DNA of 48,112 nucleotides from a virus. The stretch is taken from the IMG/VR virus record IMGVR_UViG_3300032117_000047, positions 1 to 48,112 of that record, one strand, 5' to 3'. The notes beneath the pieces are model-generated. The model worked only from the letters and a program-made list of their open reading frames with translations, was not told the origin of the DNA and did no database searches. How positions within the stretch are numbered: position 1 is the first letter of the stretch; each line of letters begins with the position of its first letter. A program made the position numbers and the translations under genes. This document shows, in pieces, positions 38,569 through 47,073 of this stretch.

Positions 38569-40884
38569 ATGCCATTACAGAAACTACAATTCCGTCCCGG
38601 CCTTAATAGAGAGGGCACTGATTATGCTAACGAAGGCGGTTGGTATGATGGGGATAAAATTCGTTTCCGTTCTGGTTACCCAGAAAAAATTGGTGGTTGG
38701 GTACAAGTTATATCTAGCCAGTACTTAGGAACTTGTCGTTCATTGTGGAACTGGGTAAGTCTTGATGGTCAAAATAACTACGTTGGCGTAGGGACAAACC
38801 TCAAGTACTATATTTATCAAAATGGTGCATACAATGATATTACGCCAATCAGACAAACCGATACACTTGGCTCTAATCCATTTTCTACTTCCTATACTAC
38901 GCTTGGCGCAAACCTAAGTGCAACCAATACTTCATCCCTTACTTTAACTTCTGCCGCTTCTTTCCCTAATTCCCCGGGGATTATTAAGATTAATTCGGAA
39001 CAAATATATTACAACGGTGTAGTTGGCAGTACATTAGTAGGGTTAACCCGTGGATACAATGGCACTACAGCAGCTAGCCATACATCTGGTGCGGGAGTAG
39101 GTTGTTCGTTAATTACGGTGACCGATGCAGGTAACGGTGCTACACAGAATGACTTTGTTACATTTAGTGGGTCTACCTCTGTTGATAACTTTACCGCTGC
39201 AAACATTAATGCCCAGCAAGAGATCGTAACTATACTTAGTTCCAGTTCTTATACAGTTAGCATATCTGGTGCGTTTTCCACAAGTGCAACAACAGGCGGC
39301 GGAAGCTCGGTAACAGCAGCTTATCAGGTTTATACCGGATTAAACGTCTATCAGATTGGTACTGGATGGGGCGCAGGTGGTTGGGGCGTTAGTGGTTGGG
39401 GGACTGCATCATCTACTGGCGGTGTAGCTCAACAGTTATTGCTTTGGTCTAATGATAACTTTGGTCAAGATTTGCTCATTGCTCAGCGTGGTGGCGTACC
39501 CTATTACTGGCAGCAGTCTGGTGGAGTAGGTACTCGTGCAATATCTTTGGCTTCATTGGCTAACACGACTACGCTGTACACTACAACGGCTACATTTTCG
39601 TCCGGTGTTACAACAATTACCCTTGCTTATGTAACTAATTTAGTTCCGGGCTGTTATATTACAGGTACAGGGCTTCCAGCTAATACTCAAGTAGCCTCAA
39701 CATATATTCAGGGATCTACTACTGTTCCTATTACTACAACTACAACTGCTCCAAGTTCAGGTAATTACAATATATCTTACTCAGGGCAATATGTGCCTAC
39801 GGCTACAAACCAAATTATTGCTTCAGCTATACAAGAGTTTGTCATTATGTTTGGTGCTAACTCCTATAACGGCGGTATAACAGGAAGTGCATTTGATCCT
39901 ATGTTAGTTCGCTGGTCAGATCAGGCTAATGCGTATCAGTGGGTTCCACAATTAACAAACCAATCTGGTGAATTCCGGCTATCAAACGGCTCGTATATCA
40001 TGGGTGCAAGGGCAACCCGTCAGGAAATTCTAGTATGGACTGATTCGTGCTTATACTCAATGCAGTATCTAGGTGCGCCATATGTCTGGGGTTTTAATAT
40101 CTTAATGGATAACATATCTGTTATGTCCCCGAATGCCATGATTACGGTTAACAACGTCACATACTGGATGGGGCTAGAAAAGTTTTATATGTATTCAGGA
40201 CGGGTTGAAACCTTACCATGCTCTTTACGTCAGTATATTTTTGATGATATTAATAAGAGTCAGTCATACCAAGTCTTTGCTGGAGCAAACGAGGGTTTCA
40301 ACGAAGTTTGGTGGTTTTATGTAAGTAATAGTAGTAATGGCACTACGATTGATAAGTATGTGGTATACAACTATTTAGACCGAGTTTGGTATTATGGCAC
40401 GATGGCAAGGACAGCTTGGATGGATTCCGGCATTCCTAATCCGATTGCAGCCGATTACAACGGGAGATTGTTATACCATGAAGTGGGTACAGATGATGTT
40501 TCAAGCGGTACGAATGTGGCTATTGATTCTTATGTACAGTCTTCTGATTTTGATATCGGTGATGGGCATAATTTTGGCTTTGTTTGGCGCATTCTACCAG
40601 ACGTAAACTTCAACGGATCAAACGTGAACGAGCCGACAGTAACGATGACAATTAAGCCAAGAGAGAACTCCGGTACACCATACGGCGCTGCTGATAACCC
40701 TGCTGTCCCAAGTTATAACGATTATTCAAAAGTATCAGAATACACAGTGCAACAATTCGATGGTCAGGTTTATACCCGATTACGCGGTCGTCAATTAAGT
40801 TTTAGGATTGAGTCCACTACTACTGGGGTTGCGTGGCAGTTAGGTACGCCTCGTATAGATATTAGAAATGATGGAAGGCGATAA
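38569..40884 (+). CDS. Tail nozzle/hub-like structural protein (771 aa)
   Basis: The opening PLQKLQFRPGLNREGTDYAN, then GDKIRFRSGYPEKIGGW and LGTCRSLWNW, is a conserved start of large podovirus tail proteins. Residues about 116-180 hold an inserted beta-module (GIIKINSEQIYYNGVVGSTL, then a RG-x(7)-ASH segment) also found in the connector at 27287. Another insert near 340-410 has NLVPGCYITGTGLPANTQVA. The C-terminal half is Trp/Tyr-rich and beta-propeller-like (QEILVWTDSCLYSMQYLGAP). A P22 gp10-type nozzle is the best guess. Confidence 0.65.
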   Translation: MPLQKLQFRPGLNREGTDYANEGGWYDGDKIRFRSGYPEKIGGWVQVISSQYLGTCRSLWNWVSLDGQNNYVGVGTNLKYYIYQNGAYNDITPIRQTDTLGSNPFSTSYTTLGANLSATNTSSLTLTSAASFPNSPGIIKINSEQIYYNGVVGSTLVGLTRGYNGTTAASHTSGAGVGCSLITVTDAGNGATQNDFVTFSGSTSVDNFTAANINAQQEIVTILSSSSYTVSISGAFSTSATTGGGSSVTAAYQVYTGLNVYQIGTGWGAGGWGVSGWGTASSTGGVAQQLLLWSNDNFGQDLLIAQRGGVPYYWQQSGGVGTRAISLASLANTTTLYTTTATFSSGVTTITLAYVTNLVPGCYITGTGLPANTQVASTYIQGSTTVPITTTTTAPSSGNYNISYSGQYVPTATNQIIASAIQEFVIMFGANSYNGGITGSAFDPMLVRWSDQANAYQWVPQLTNQSGEFRLSNGSYIMGARATRQEILVWTDSCLYSMQYLGAPYVWGFNILMDNISVMSPNAMITVNNVTYWMGLEKFYMYSGRVETLPCSLRQYIFDDINKSQSYQVFAGANEGFNEVWWFYVSNSSNGTTIDKYVVYNYLDRVWYYGTMARTAWMDSGIPNPIAADYNGRLLYHEVGTDDVSSGTNVAIDSYVQSSDFDIGDGHNFGFVWRILPDVNFNGSNVNEPTVTMTIKPRENSGTPYGAADNPAVPSYNDYSKVSEYTVQQFDGQVYTRLRGRQLSFRIESTTTGVAWQLGTPRIDIRNDGRR

Positions 40885-41816
40885 TGGCTACTACATATAA
40901 CGGCGCTCTACAAGTACCAACCCCGCCAAACTTACCAGTTGCACCAAATGATTACAGTGCTGACTTTGAAAACCAGATGCTCAACATATTGCGTCTGTAC
41001 TTTACGCAACTTAACAACTCAGTGCAAGGGCTAAACTCCGTGGCTACCGCAACCAACCCGTCATATACGATTGTTAATAACGAATCACCTTATGCACTAC
41101 CATCTTATATGCAAGTTGCCCGTGGTTTGGTGACGGGTTCTTCGGTAGTTAATATTTACGGCTATCAAGCTTCGGTAGGTACAACATTCATTCCAGTATG
41201 GGAAAACGCCACGGCATACACGTACCCAGCTTCTGCAACAACAATGCTGCTGTATAGTTCTTCAGCTTCAGATACAAACGTATCAATCGTAATCTCTGGT
41301 CTTGATGCAAGCTACAACCCAATATCAGAAACAAAAGTCCTAACTAACGGAACTACGGGCGTTACGACTGCAAACAGTTATCTTAGAATCAACACAATAC
41401 AAACTACTGGTAGTGTTAACCCAGTGGGTACAATATATTTATCAAATGCAGGTAAGACCGTAACTTACGCCCAGATTGCATTAAGCGGAACAATATCAAA
41501 CGGCAAAAACCAAGCCATGATATACACAGTTCCTAATGGTTATACGTTTTATCTTACTAGGGTTAACGCCTATACAAACCAAGTTGGTAACTTATCTAGC
41601 TCATACTGTACCTATCGGGTTGTAACATACAACTCTTCTGGTCTGGCGACTGTTTTGCTTCAAGCCCCATTTGGAAACAACTACGCTTCTTTGAGGGTTG
41701 CCCCTCGTGCGTATCCTGCAAAAACAGATATTCAATGGCAAGTTAATACCCCATCAAGTACAGCGGCGGTTGGTGTAGCTGTAGAAGGCATATTGGTCGC
41801 AACGGGAACGGTCTAA
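40884..41816 (+). CDS. Tail fibre-associated structural protein (310 aa)
   Basis: The N-terminus has YSADFENQMLNILRLYFTQL, a helical attachment-type segment. A beta-rich centre follows (SVVNIYGYQASVGTTFIPVW, TSNVSIVIS-like strands, NPISETKVLTNGTT) and a C-terminal domain TVPNGYTFYLTRVNAYTNQV. I recognise the order from phage structural proteins next to nozzle genes. It probably links fibres to the tail. It overlaps the previous stop by one base. Confidence 0.68.
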   Translation: MATTYNGALQVPTPPNLPVAPNDYSADFENQMLNILRLYFTQLNNSVQGLNSVATATNPSYTIVNNESPYALPSYMQVARGLVTGSSVVNIYGYQASVGTTFIPVWENATAYTYPASATTMLLYSSSASDTNVSIVISGLDASYNPISETKVLTNGTTGVTTANSYLRINTIQTTGSVNPVGTIYLSNAGKTVTYAQIALSGTISNGKNQAMIYTVPNGYTFYLTRVNAYTNQVGNLSSSYCTYRVVTYNSSGLATVLLQAPFGNNYASLRVAPRAYPAKTDIQWQVNTPSSTAAVGVAVEGILVATGTV

Positions 41817-42263
41817 ATGGAAATCATAGAAAACACACCCGTCAAAGTCCCAACAAGAGAAGAGATTGAGCGTTTACAGGCTGAAGTAGCTAAGATGCCC
41901 CAACCCGAACTAGATACTGAACATTACTTCAATGATGGTATGTATTGCCGAAAGTTATTTAGAAAAGCCGGGACATTGATTGTAGGTAAAGTACATAAAA
42001 AAGATCATTTGTTTATCTGCGCTAGCGGCGAAATTATTGCTTGGTCAGAAAATGGCATGATCCGTCTAAAATCTGGAGATGTTATAGAAAGCAAAGCTGG
42101 TACTAAGCGAGTTACGTTGGCTTTGACAGATGCTATTGGTATTACTGTACATAAAACAGATAAAATAGACATATCCGAGGTTGAAGCTGATTTAGTAGAA
42201 GACGACCCACTATCCCTATATGGCCCGGGCAACATACCTAAAGATAAATTAATAAAGAATTAA
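41817..42263 (+). CDS. Cupin-like protein (148 aa)
   Basis: After a helical N-terminus the core reads DTEHYFNDGMYCRKLFRKAG, TLIVGKVHKKDHLFICASGE and TKRVTLALTDAIGITVHKTD. This is a double-stranded beta-helix with possible metal ligands (His in VHKKDH, His in VHKT). Cupin-like proteins of this form are common near phage tail genes; the substrate is unknown. It begins immediately after the preceding stop. Confidence 0.75.
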   Translation: MEIIENTPVKVPTREEIERLQAEVAKMPQPELDTEHYFNDGMYCRKLFRKAGTLIVGKVHKKDHLFICASGEIIAWSENGMIRLKSGDVIESKAGTKRVTLALTDAIGITVHKTDKIDISEVEADLVEDDPLSLYGPGNIPKDKLIKN

Positions 42264-42273
42264 AGGAAATATT

Positions 42274-43824
42274 ATGGCTTTTATATGCACTGCTGCTGAA
42301 TTAGTTGCCGCCGCTGACGCAGGGACCGCCGTTGCTTCTGCTGCTACTATGGCTGACGGTGCTGCTTTTGGGTCACAAGTTGCTTCATCTCTCGCTGATT
42401 ATTCTTTAGGGGATCTTGCTAATATAAACCCAGAGTCTATGATGAGTGACGGGTTCAGTAATACCGCTAATTCTGTATTAGATAATACTATAGATGGTGG
42501 GCCTCCAACGGATTCAATAAAGATCACCCCAGATGAAACTTCGTTACGACAAGAACAATTAACATCAGAATCAGCGCCACAACCAACGCCACAACCAACG
42601 CCACAAACAAATCCGTACCAGTCCCAGTTTGAACAATCCATGAAACAATATGGTAATTCAGGGACCGATACTTCGATTGCAAACCAAGCGGCAAACCAAA
42701 CAACTCAACAGATAGGACAAGGCATTAATGCTATTAACCCGCAGGGTACTTTAGTACAACCTAACGGTACATTACCCGGTCAACCTAGCGCATGGGACTC
42801 CCTCAGTAAAGGTTTTGATAGCGTAACTAAATGGATGAAAGACCATCCTTATCTAACTTCTGCCGGTGCTTATGGACTTGCTAACGCCCTAGGTCTGACC
42901 AAAACACAGAATGTTTCCTTACCTGCTGGACAAGGTATTACCTCTGCACCAATTCAACCTATGGGTAATTTTTCGTCATCAACTTCATATACTCCTAATA
43001 CCAATGTATATAAATCACATTACGCGGATGGTGGTATAGCTCAAGGTGGCCCAGTAGCCCAAATGTCACAACAAAATATCATGGGTGATAACCAGAACTA
43101 CCCGGGCGCACAGAACTATTCATCTGCTTTTGCAAACCCTAATACAACACCAATCCCACAAAACGTAGTGACTGGACCTCAAGACGTTAATACCGATCCT
43201 TATACAGGCGATATGAAGATGGCTTCAGGTGGGATTGTAGCTTTTGCTGGTGGTGGTGCGCCATCTTATAGCCCCCAAATCTATACCGATATAGATCCAA
43301 ATACCAAAGATCTAGACCCACTTTCTGCATCTTTATACAGAAATAATAAATTAGGAAACGCTTACGGTGTAACTACCGGTATCCCACTACCAACAGCAAA
43401 TCCTTTAGGAAAAATGAGCTACCAACCTATAAATGTACAAGAACAAGCAGCAGCGCAACAAGCGCAACAAGCAGCCCAACCACAGCAAGCACAACAAATT
43501 CAATCCGCAGCGAGTGGTGGGATTATGGGGATTAATAAATATAACTTAGGTGGTTATGCGGAGGGCGGTAATCCTAGACTTCTTAAAGGACCCGGCGATG
43601 GGATGTCAGACAATATCCCTGCTGTAATCGGTGATAAACAACCTGCACGTTTAGCTGATGGCGAGTTTGTAGTCCCTGCGGATGTAGTGTCTGGGCTAGG
43701 TAACGGTTCGACGGATGCCGGTGCTAAGAAGTTACATCACATGATGGACAAAGTGCGGGTGGCTCGTACAGGCACTAAACAACAAGGCAAACAGATCAAT
43801 CCTAATAAGTTTATGCCCTCATGA
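42274..43824 (+). CDS. Gln/Gly-rich internal virion protein with MASGG motifs (516 aa)
   Basis: The sequence starts hydrophobic and Ala-rich (VAAADAGTAVASAATMADGA), then has Pro/Gln repeats (QPTPQPTPQTNPYQSQF). MKMASGGIVAFAGGGAPSYS and a second ASGGIMGINKYNLGGYAEGG follow. The C-terminal 90 residues (KGPGDGMSDNIPAVIGDKQP, ARLADGEFVVPADVVSGLGN, AKKLHHMMDKVRVARTG) form a conserved-looking segment known to me from phage virion proteins. Likely it is packaged in the capsid with the ejection proteins. Confidence 0.65.
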   Translation: MAFICTAAELVAAADAGTAVASAATMADGAAFGSQVASSLADYSLGDLANINPESMMSDGFSNTANSVLDNTIDGGPPTDSIKITPDETSLRQEQLTSESAPQPTPQPTPQTNPYQSQFEQSMKQYGNSGTDTSIANQAANQTTQQIGQGINAINPQGTLVQPNGTLPGQPSAWDSLSKGFDSVTKWMKDHPYLTSAGAYGLANALGLTKTQNVSLPAGQGITSAPIQPMGNFSSSTSYTPNTNVYKSHYADGGIAQGGPVAQMSQQNIMGDNQNYPGAQNYSSAFANPNTTPIPQNVVTGPQDVNTDPYTGDMKMASGGIVAFAGGGAPSYSPQIYTDIDPNTKDLDPLSASLYRNNKLGNAYGVTTGIPLPTANPLGKMSYQPINVQEQAAAQQAQQAAQPQQAQQIQSAASGGIMGINKYNLGGYAEGGNPRLLKGPGDGMSDNIPAVIGDKQPARLADGEFVVPADVVSGLGNGSTDAGAKKLHHMMDKVRVARTGTKQQGKQINPNKFMPS

Positions 43825-44252
43825 TCGAAGTATCGCTAGTCCCTGCGGAGTTAATTGATATTTGCTGGAGGCAGTCGGAAGCCCATATGGAGAAGGCTGC
43901 TAAGTTTACTTATGGTCGATACACAGCGGCGGATATCTATAATTGTATAAAAGAATATGATTATCAGTTGTGGGTAGCCTTTGACGCAGGTAAAATCAAG
44001 GGATCTGTGGTTACAAACATTATTACATATCCCCAACGCAAAGTACTATGTATGGCTTTTTGTGGCGGAGAAAATCTTAAAGAGTGGAAAAGCCCTATGC
44101 TGGACCTGCTCCAAAGATATGCCAAAGACGTGGGATGTGATGGAATTGAAGCTACAGCCCGTAAAGGTTGGGCTAAGATATTTAAGAATGATGGATACAA
44201 GGATCACTGGGTGACTTTTGAGTTGCCAGTCCAAGGAGTTAATAATGGGTAA
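43821..44252 (+). CDS. GNAT-fold-like protein (143 aa)
   Basis: The protein (MIEVSLVPAELIDICWRQSE) has a central KIKGSVVTNIITYPQRKVLC strand pair and GCDGIEATARKGWAKIFKND with GYKDHWVTFE. That plan suits a degenerate acetyltransferase fold. The R-G-x-G-x-G/A acetyl-CoA loop is not clear, so it may be non-catalytic. T7 gp13, an internal virion protein gene in a comparable place, also has a GNAT-like fold, so an ejection-related role is possible. ATGA overlap with the gene before. Confidence 0.65.
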   Translation: MIEVSLVPAELIDICWRQSEAHMEKAAKFTYGRYTAADIYNCIKEYDYQLWVAFDAGKIKGSVVTNIITYPQRKVLCMAFCGGENLKEWKSPMLDLLQRYAKDVGCDGIEATARKGWAKIFKNDGYKDHWVTFELPVQGVNNG

Positions 44253-47064
44253 AGGCAGCTCAAGTTCAGGCGCACCGCAACAAAATACAATCACGACACA
44301 AGATACGTCGATCCCAACATATGCACAGCCGTATGTTAACAATATGCTCGGTGCAGCGCAAAGTCAAATATACAATACAACGACTGATGCCAACGGTAAC
44401 ACAACTGTTACTGGAATGAAGCCTTATCAGCCTTATAGTTCTAATCCAGCTGATTACTTTGCACAATTTAGTCCACTACAACAACAGGCCCAACAATCTG
44501 CTGCAAATATGCAGGTGGCTCCACAAATAGGTCAGGCATCAGATATTACAGGGCAAGCCGCTCAAGGAGCGTTAGGTACAGCCAATCCTGCTATGGGTCT
44601 GGGTATGATGGGTGCGCAGGCTGGTATGTCTTATGGACAAAATGCTCAAAACCCAAATGCGGTTCAGTCATATATGAACCCATATTTACAAGCTACGCTT
44701 GCTCCTTCAATGCAACTTTTGAACCAACAGTACGGTCAACAGGGTGCTGCTGAACAGGGCGCTGCTACATCGGCAGGTGCATTTGGTGGTAGTCGTGAAG
44801 CTCTTATGCAGGGGCTTAATCAGCAAAACCAGAACTTAGCACAAAACCAACTCGTATCTAATGCGTATAACCAAGCATACAACACTGCTAATCAAAACAT
44901 GCAAGCGGCTTCACAGCTAGGTATGCAGGGGGCTGGTATTGGTCTGCAAGGTGTTCAAGGTGCGCAAAGCGCATATAACTTAGCTGGTCAACAAGGCCAG
45001 AACTTAATGAATATTGGTAATGCTGGATACAATCAGCAGATGGGTATTACAAACCTACAGAACCAAATCGGCGCACAACAGACTGCGGCACAACAAGCCA
45101 TCATCAACCAAGCAGTTCAGAATTACACCAACGCACAACAATATCCCTACATGCAACTGGGCTTTGAGTCTAATATGTTGCGTGGCTTACCCATGTCTTC
45201 ACAGACTCAAAGTACTTATGTTGGCGTACCTAATCCCTATACTCAAGCAATTAGTGGTATTGGTACGATGGCAAACGCGCCGGGGTTATTTTCAAACCAA
45301 GCTGGTAGTGCTTCAGGAAACGCAAAAGGTGGATTACAAGATTCTAAAAAAATGGCGTCGGGTGGTATCACGCAGGCTTATGATGTAGGTGGGGCTATTA
45401 AGTCTGACTTATATCAAATGTCCCCACAAGAACTAAAACAATACTTGCAAGAAAGCTCAAGCCCTGAAGCTAAACGCATGGCTCAAGAGATCCTAAATGA
45501 AAAGATGCCTCAACAAATGGCGTCGGGCGGGATTACGGCGGTTAGGTTTGAAGGAGGTGGTACACCAGAAGAAAGACGAGCAGCGGCTTTAGATGCTCTT
45601 AATCAAGGTATGCCATTAGACTATAACAAATACCAAGGTGAACCTATATCTAAATCAGATTACTATCGCCAAAGAGATTTAGCCGAAAATGCAATTAAAA
45701 GGAATATTCCTTTAGCGCCTAGTAAAGAATCTGTATCAGCAAGACAAAGCGCCTATGGTTTACCGCCAAAAACAGTAACACCAACAGCTGCACCTGTTGA
45801 ACAACCTACTGCATCTACTACACAACCTGCTGAACAACCAGCTGCAAATCCCCAAGCTATAACCGCCGCTGCGCCCGCTGTAAGCCCCACATCTTCTACT
45901 ATCGGACCGGGCGGAATACCACTTAATGTAGGAACATCACCTGTAGTACCTCCTGCTACTCAAACTGCGCCAGCTCCTACTCAGACTGAAACAGCGCCTA
46001 CTCAAACTGCGCCAGCTACTACTCAAACTGCGCCAACTGATAAAACTGGGATTGCTGCGGCGGGTATGGGTAATATAAGTACTGATGATTATATGTCTAA
46101 TATGATGGCTAAGTTGGGCATAACAAAACCAGAATCCCCAGAGGAATATCAAGCACGTAGAGAAAAGGCTATCGGTCCTGACACAGTTACGCCCGCACAA
46201 CGTGAACGGATTATGGCAGAACGTAATACCCAGCGTGAGGAAGCGGCTAGGCTTAAACAAATCCGTCAGGCAGAATTTTTTGCAAACTTAGGTACACAAC
46301 GCGGTCCTGTACTTATGGCAATTGCCCAGTCTATGAAAGAAACACTACCTAAACTGACTGAAGATATGAAAGCCCAAGGCGAGCTACGTCGTAAACTAGA
46401 CGATGCTTCATATAACCTTGACCGTGCTGAACGTGCCGAGAAAACTGGCGACTTTGATGCTTATGAAAAATATAAAGCTGACTCAGTTAAACAGCTTACC
46501 GAAGTTGGTAAAATGGCTACAGAGATCTATAAGCAGAAGTTACATAACCAAGCTACGATGGCTTCTACCGAAGCTCATGAAAGGGGGGAAAATGCTCGGG
46601 CACAACAAAGAGCAACACATGAAAAAGAACTAGCAAGAAAAAATGAGGCACAAGAAAAAATAAGAGCTAGTCAAAACGCTGAAATTAACCTTAGTAATGC
46701 CATGAAGCGTAGACTTGATGTTGATAAAGAAATAAAAGAAATCCAAAAAAGTGATGCCTATGCTAATGCTTTATCTACCGTGGAAGCCAATAAAGGGGCT
46801 ACTGATCCTAAAAAAATTGAACGTAAAAAAGCGGCTCAGGCTATTTTAGATGATGCTAACGGTCGTATCAAAATGATGCAACAAGATGCGCTAGATGATA
46901 TCAACCGGGCTAGATCAGTTGCTAGACAATTTACAACTGAGCAAATACCTAAGTCTGGCGGATTAGAAATTCCTGCTGATTATCAAGCGGTGGGACTAGA
47001 TCCAAAGACCAATAAAAAAGTATATAAAGATCCAAAAACCGGTAAAATGTTTGTTGAAGATTAA
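44245..47064 (+). CDS. Large internal virion (ejection-type) protein (939 aa)
   Basis: The start at 44245 (MGKGSSSSGAPQQNTITTQD) follows AGGAG; the TTG start upstream is rejected. Residues 1-370 are Gln/Ala/Gly-rich (MNPYLQATLAPSMQLLNQQY, TSAGAFGGSREALMQGLNQQ), a helical pattern seen in ejection proteins. Two MASGGIT segments follow (near residues 370 and 425), then a Thr/Pro/Ala linker (about 510-605). A charged coiled-coil C-terminal third follows (ARLKQIRQAEFFANLGTQRG, EKIRASQNAEINLSNAMKRR). It probably sits inside the capsid and is released with the DNA. Confidence 0.72.
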   Translation: MGKGSSSSGAPQQNTITTQDTSIPTYAQPYVNNMLGAAQSQIYNTTTDANGNTTVTGMKPYQPYSSNPADYFAQFSPLQQQAQQSAANMQVAPQIGQASDITGQAAQGALGTANPAMGLGMMGAQAGMSYGQNAQNPNAVQSYMNPYLQATLAPSMQLLNQQYGQQGAAEQGAATSAGAFGGSREALMQGLNQQNQNLAQNQLVSNAYNQAYNTANQNMQAASQLGMQGAGIGLQGVQGAQSAYNLAGQQGQNLMNIGNAGYNQQMGITNLQNQIGAQQTAAQQAIINQAVQNYTNAQQYPYMQLGFESNMLRGLPMSSQTQSTYVGVPNPYTQAISGIGTMANAPGLFSNQAGSASGNAKGGLQDSKKMASGGITQAYDVGGAIKSDLYQMSPQELKQYLQESSSPEAKRMAQEILNEKMPQQMASGGITAVRFEGGGTPEERRAAALDALNQGMPLDYNKYQGEPISKSDYYRQRDLAENAIKRNIPLAPSKESVSARQSAYGLPPKTVTPTAAPVEQPTASTTQPAEQPAANPQAITAAAPAVSPTSSTIGPGGIPLNVGTSPVVPPATQTAPAPTQTETAPTQTAPATTQTAPTDKTGIAAAGMGNISTDDYMSNMMAKLGITKPESPEEYQARREKAIGPDTVTPAQRERIMAERNTQREEAARLKQIRQAEFFANLGTQRGPVLMAIAQSMKETLPKLTEDMKAQGELRRKLDDASYNLDRAERAEKTGDFDAYEKYKADSVKQLTEVGKMATEIYKQKLHNQATMASTEAHERGENARAQQRATHEKELARKNEAQEKIRASQNAEINLSNAMKRRLDVDKEIKEIQKSDAYANALSTVEANKGATDPKKIERKKAAQAILDDANGRIKMMQQDALDDINRARSVARQFTTEQIPKSGGLEIPADYQAVGLDPKTNKKVYKDPKTGKMFVED

Positions 47065-47073
47065 GGCTTAAAT

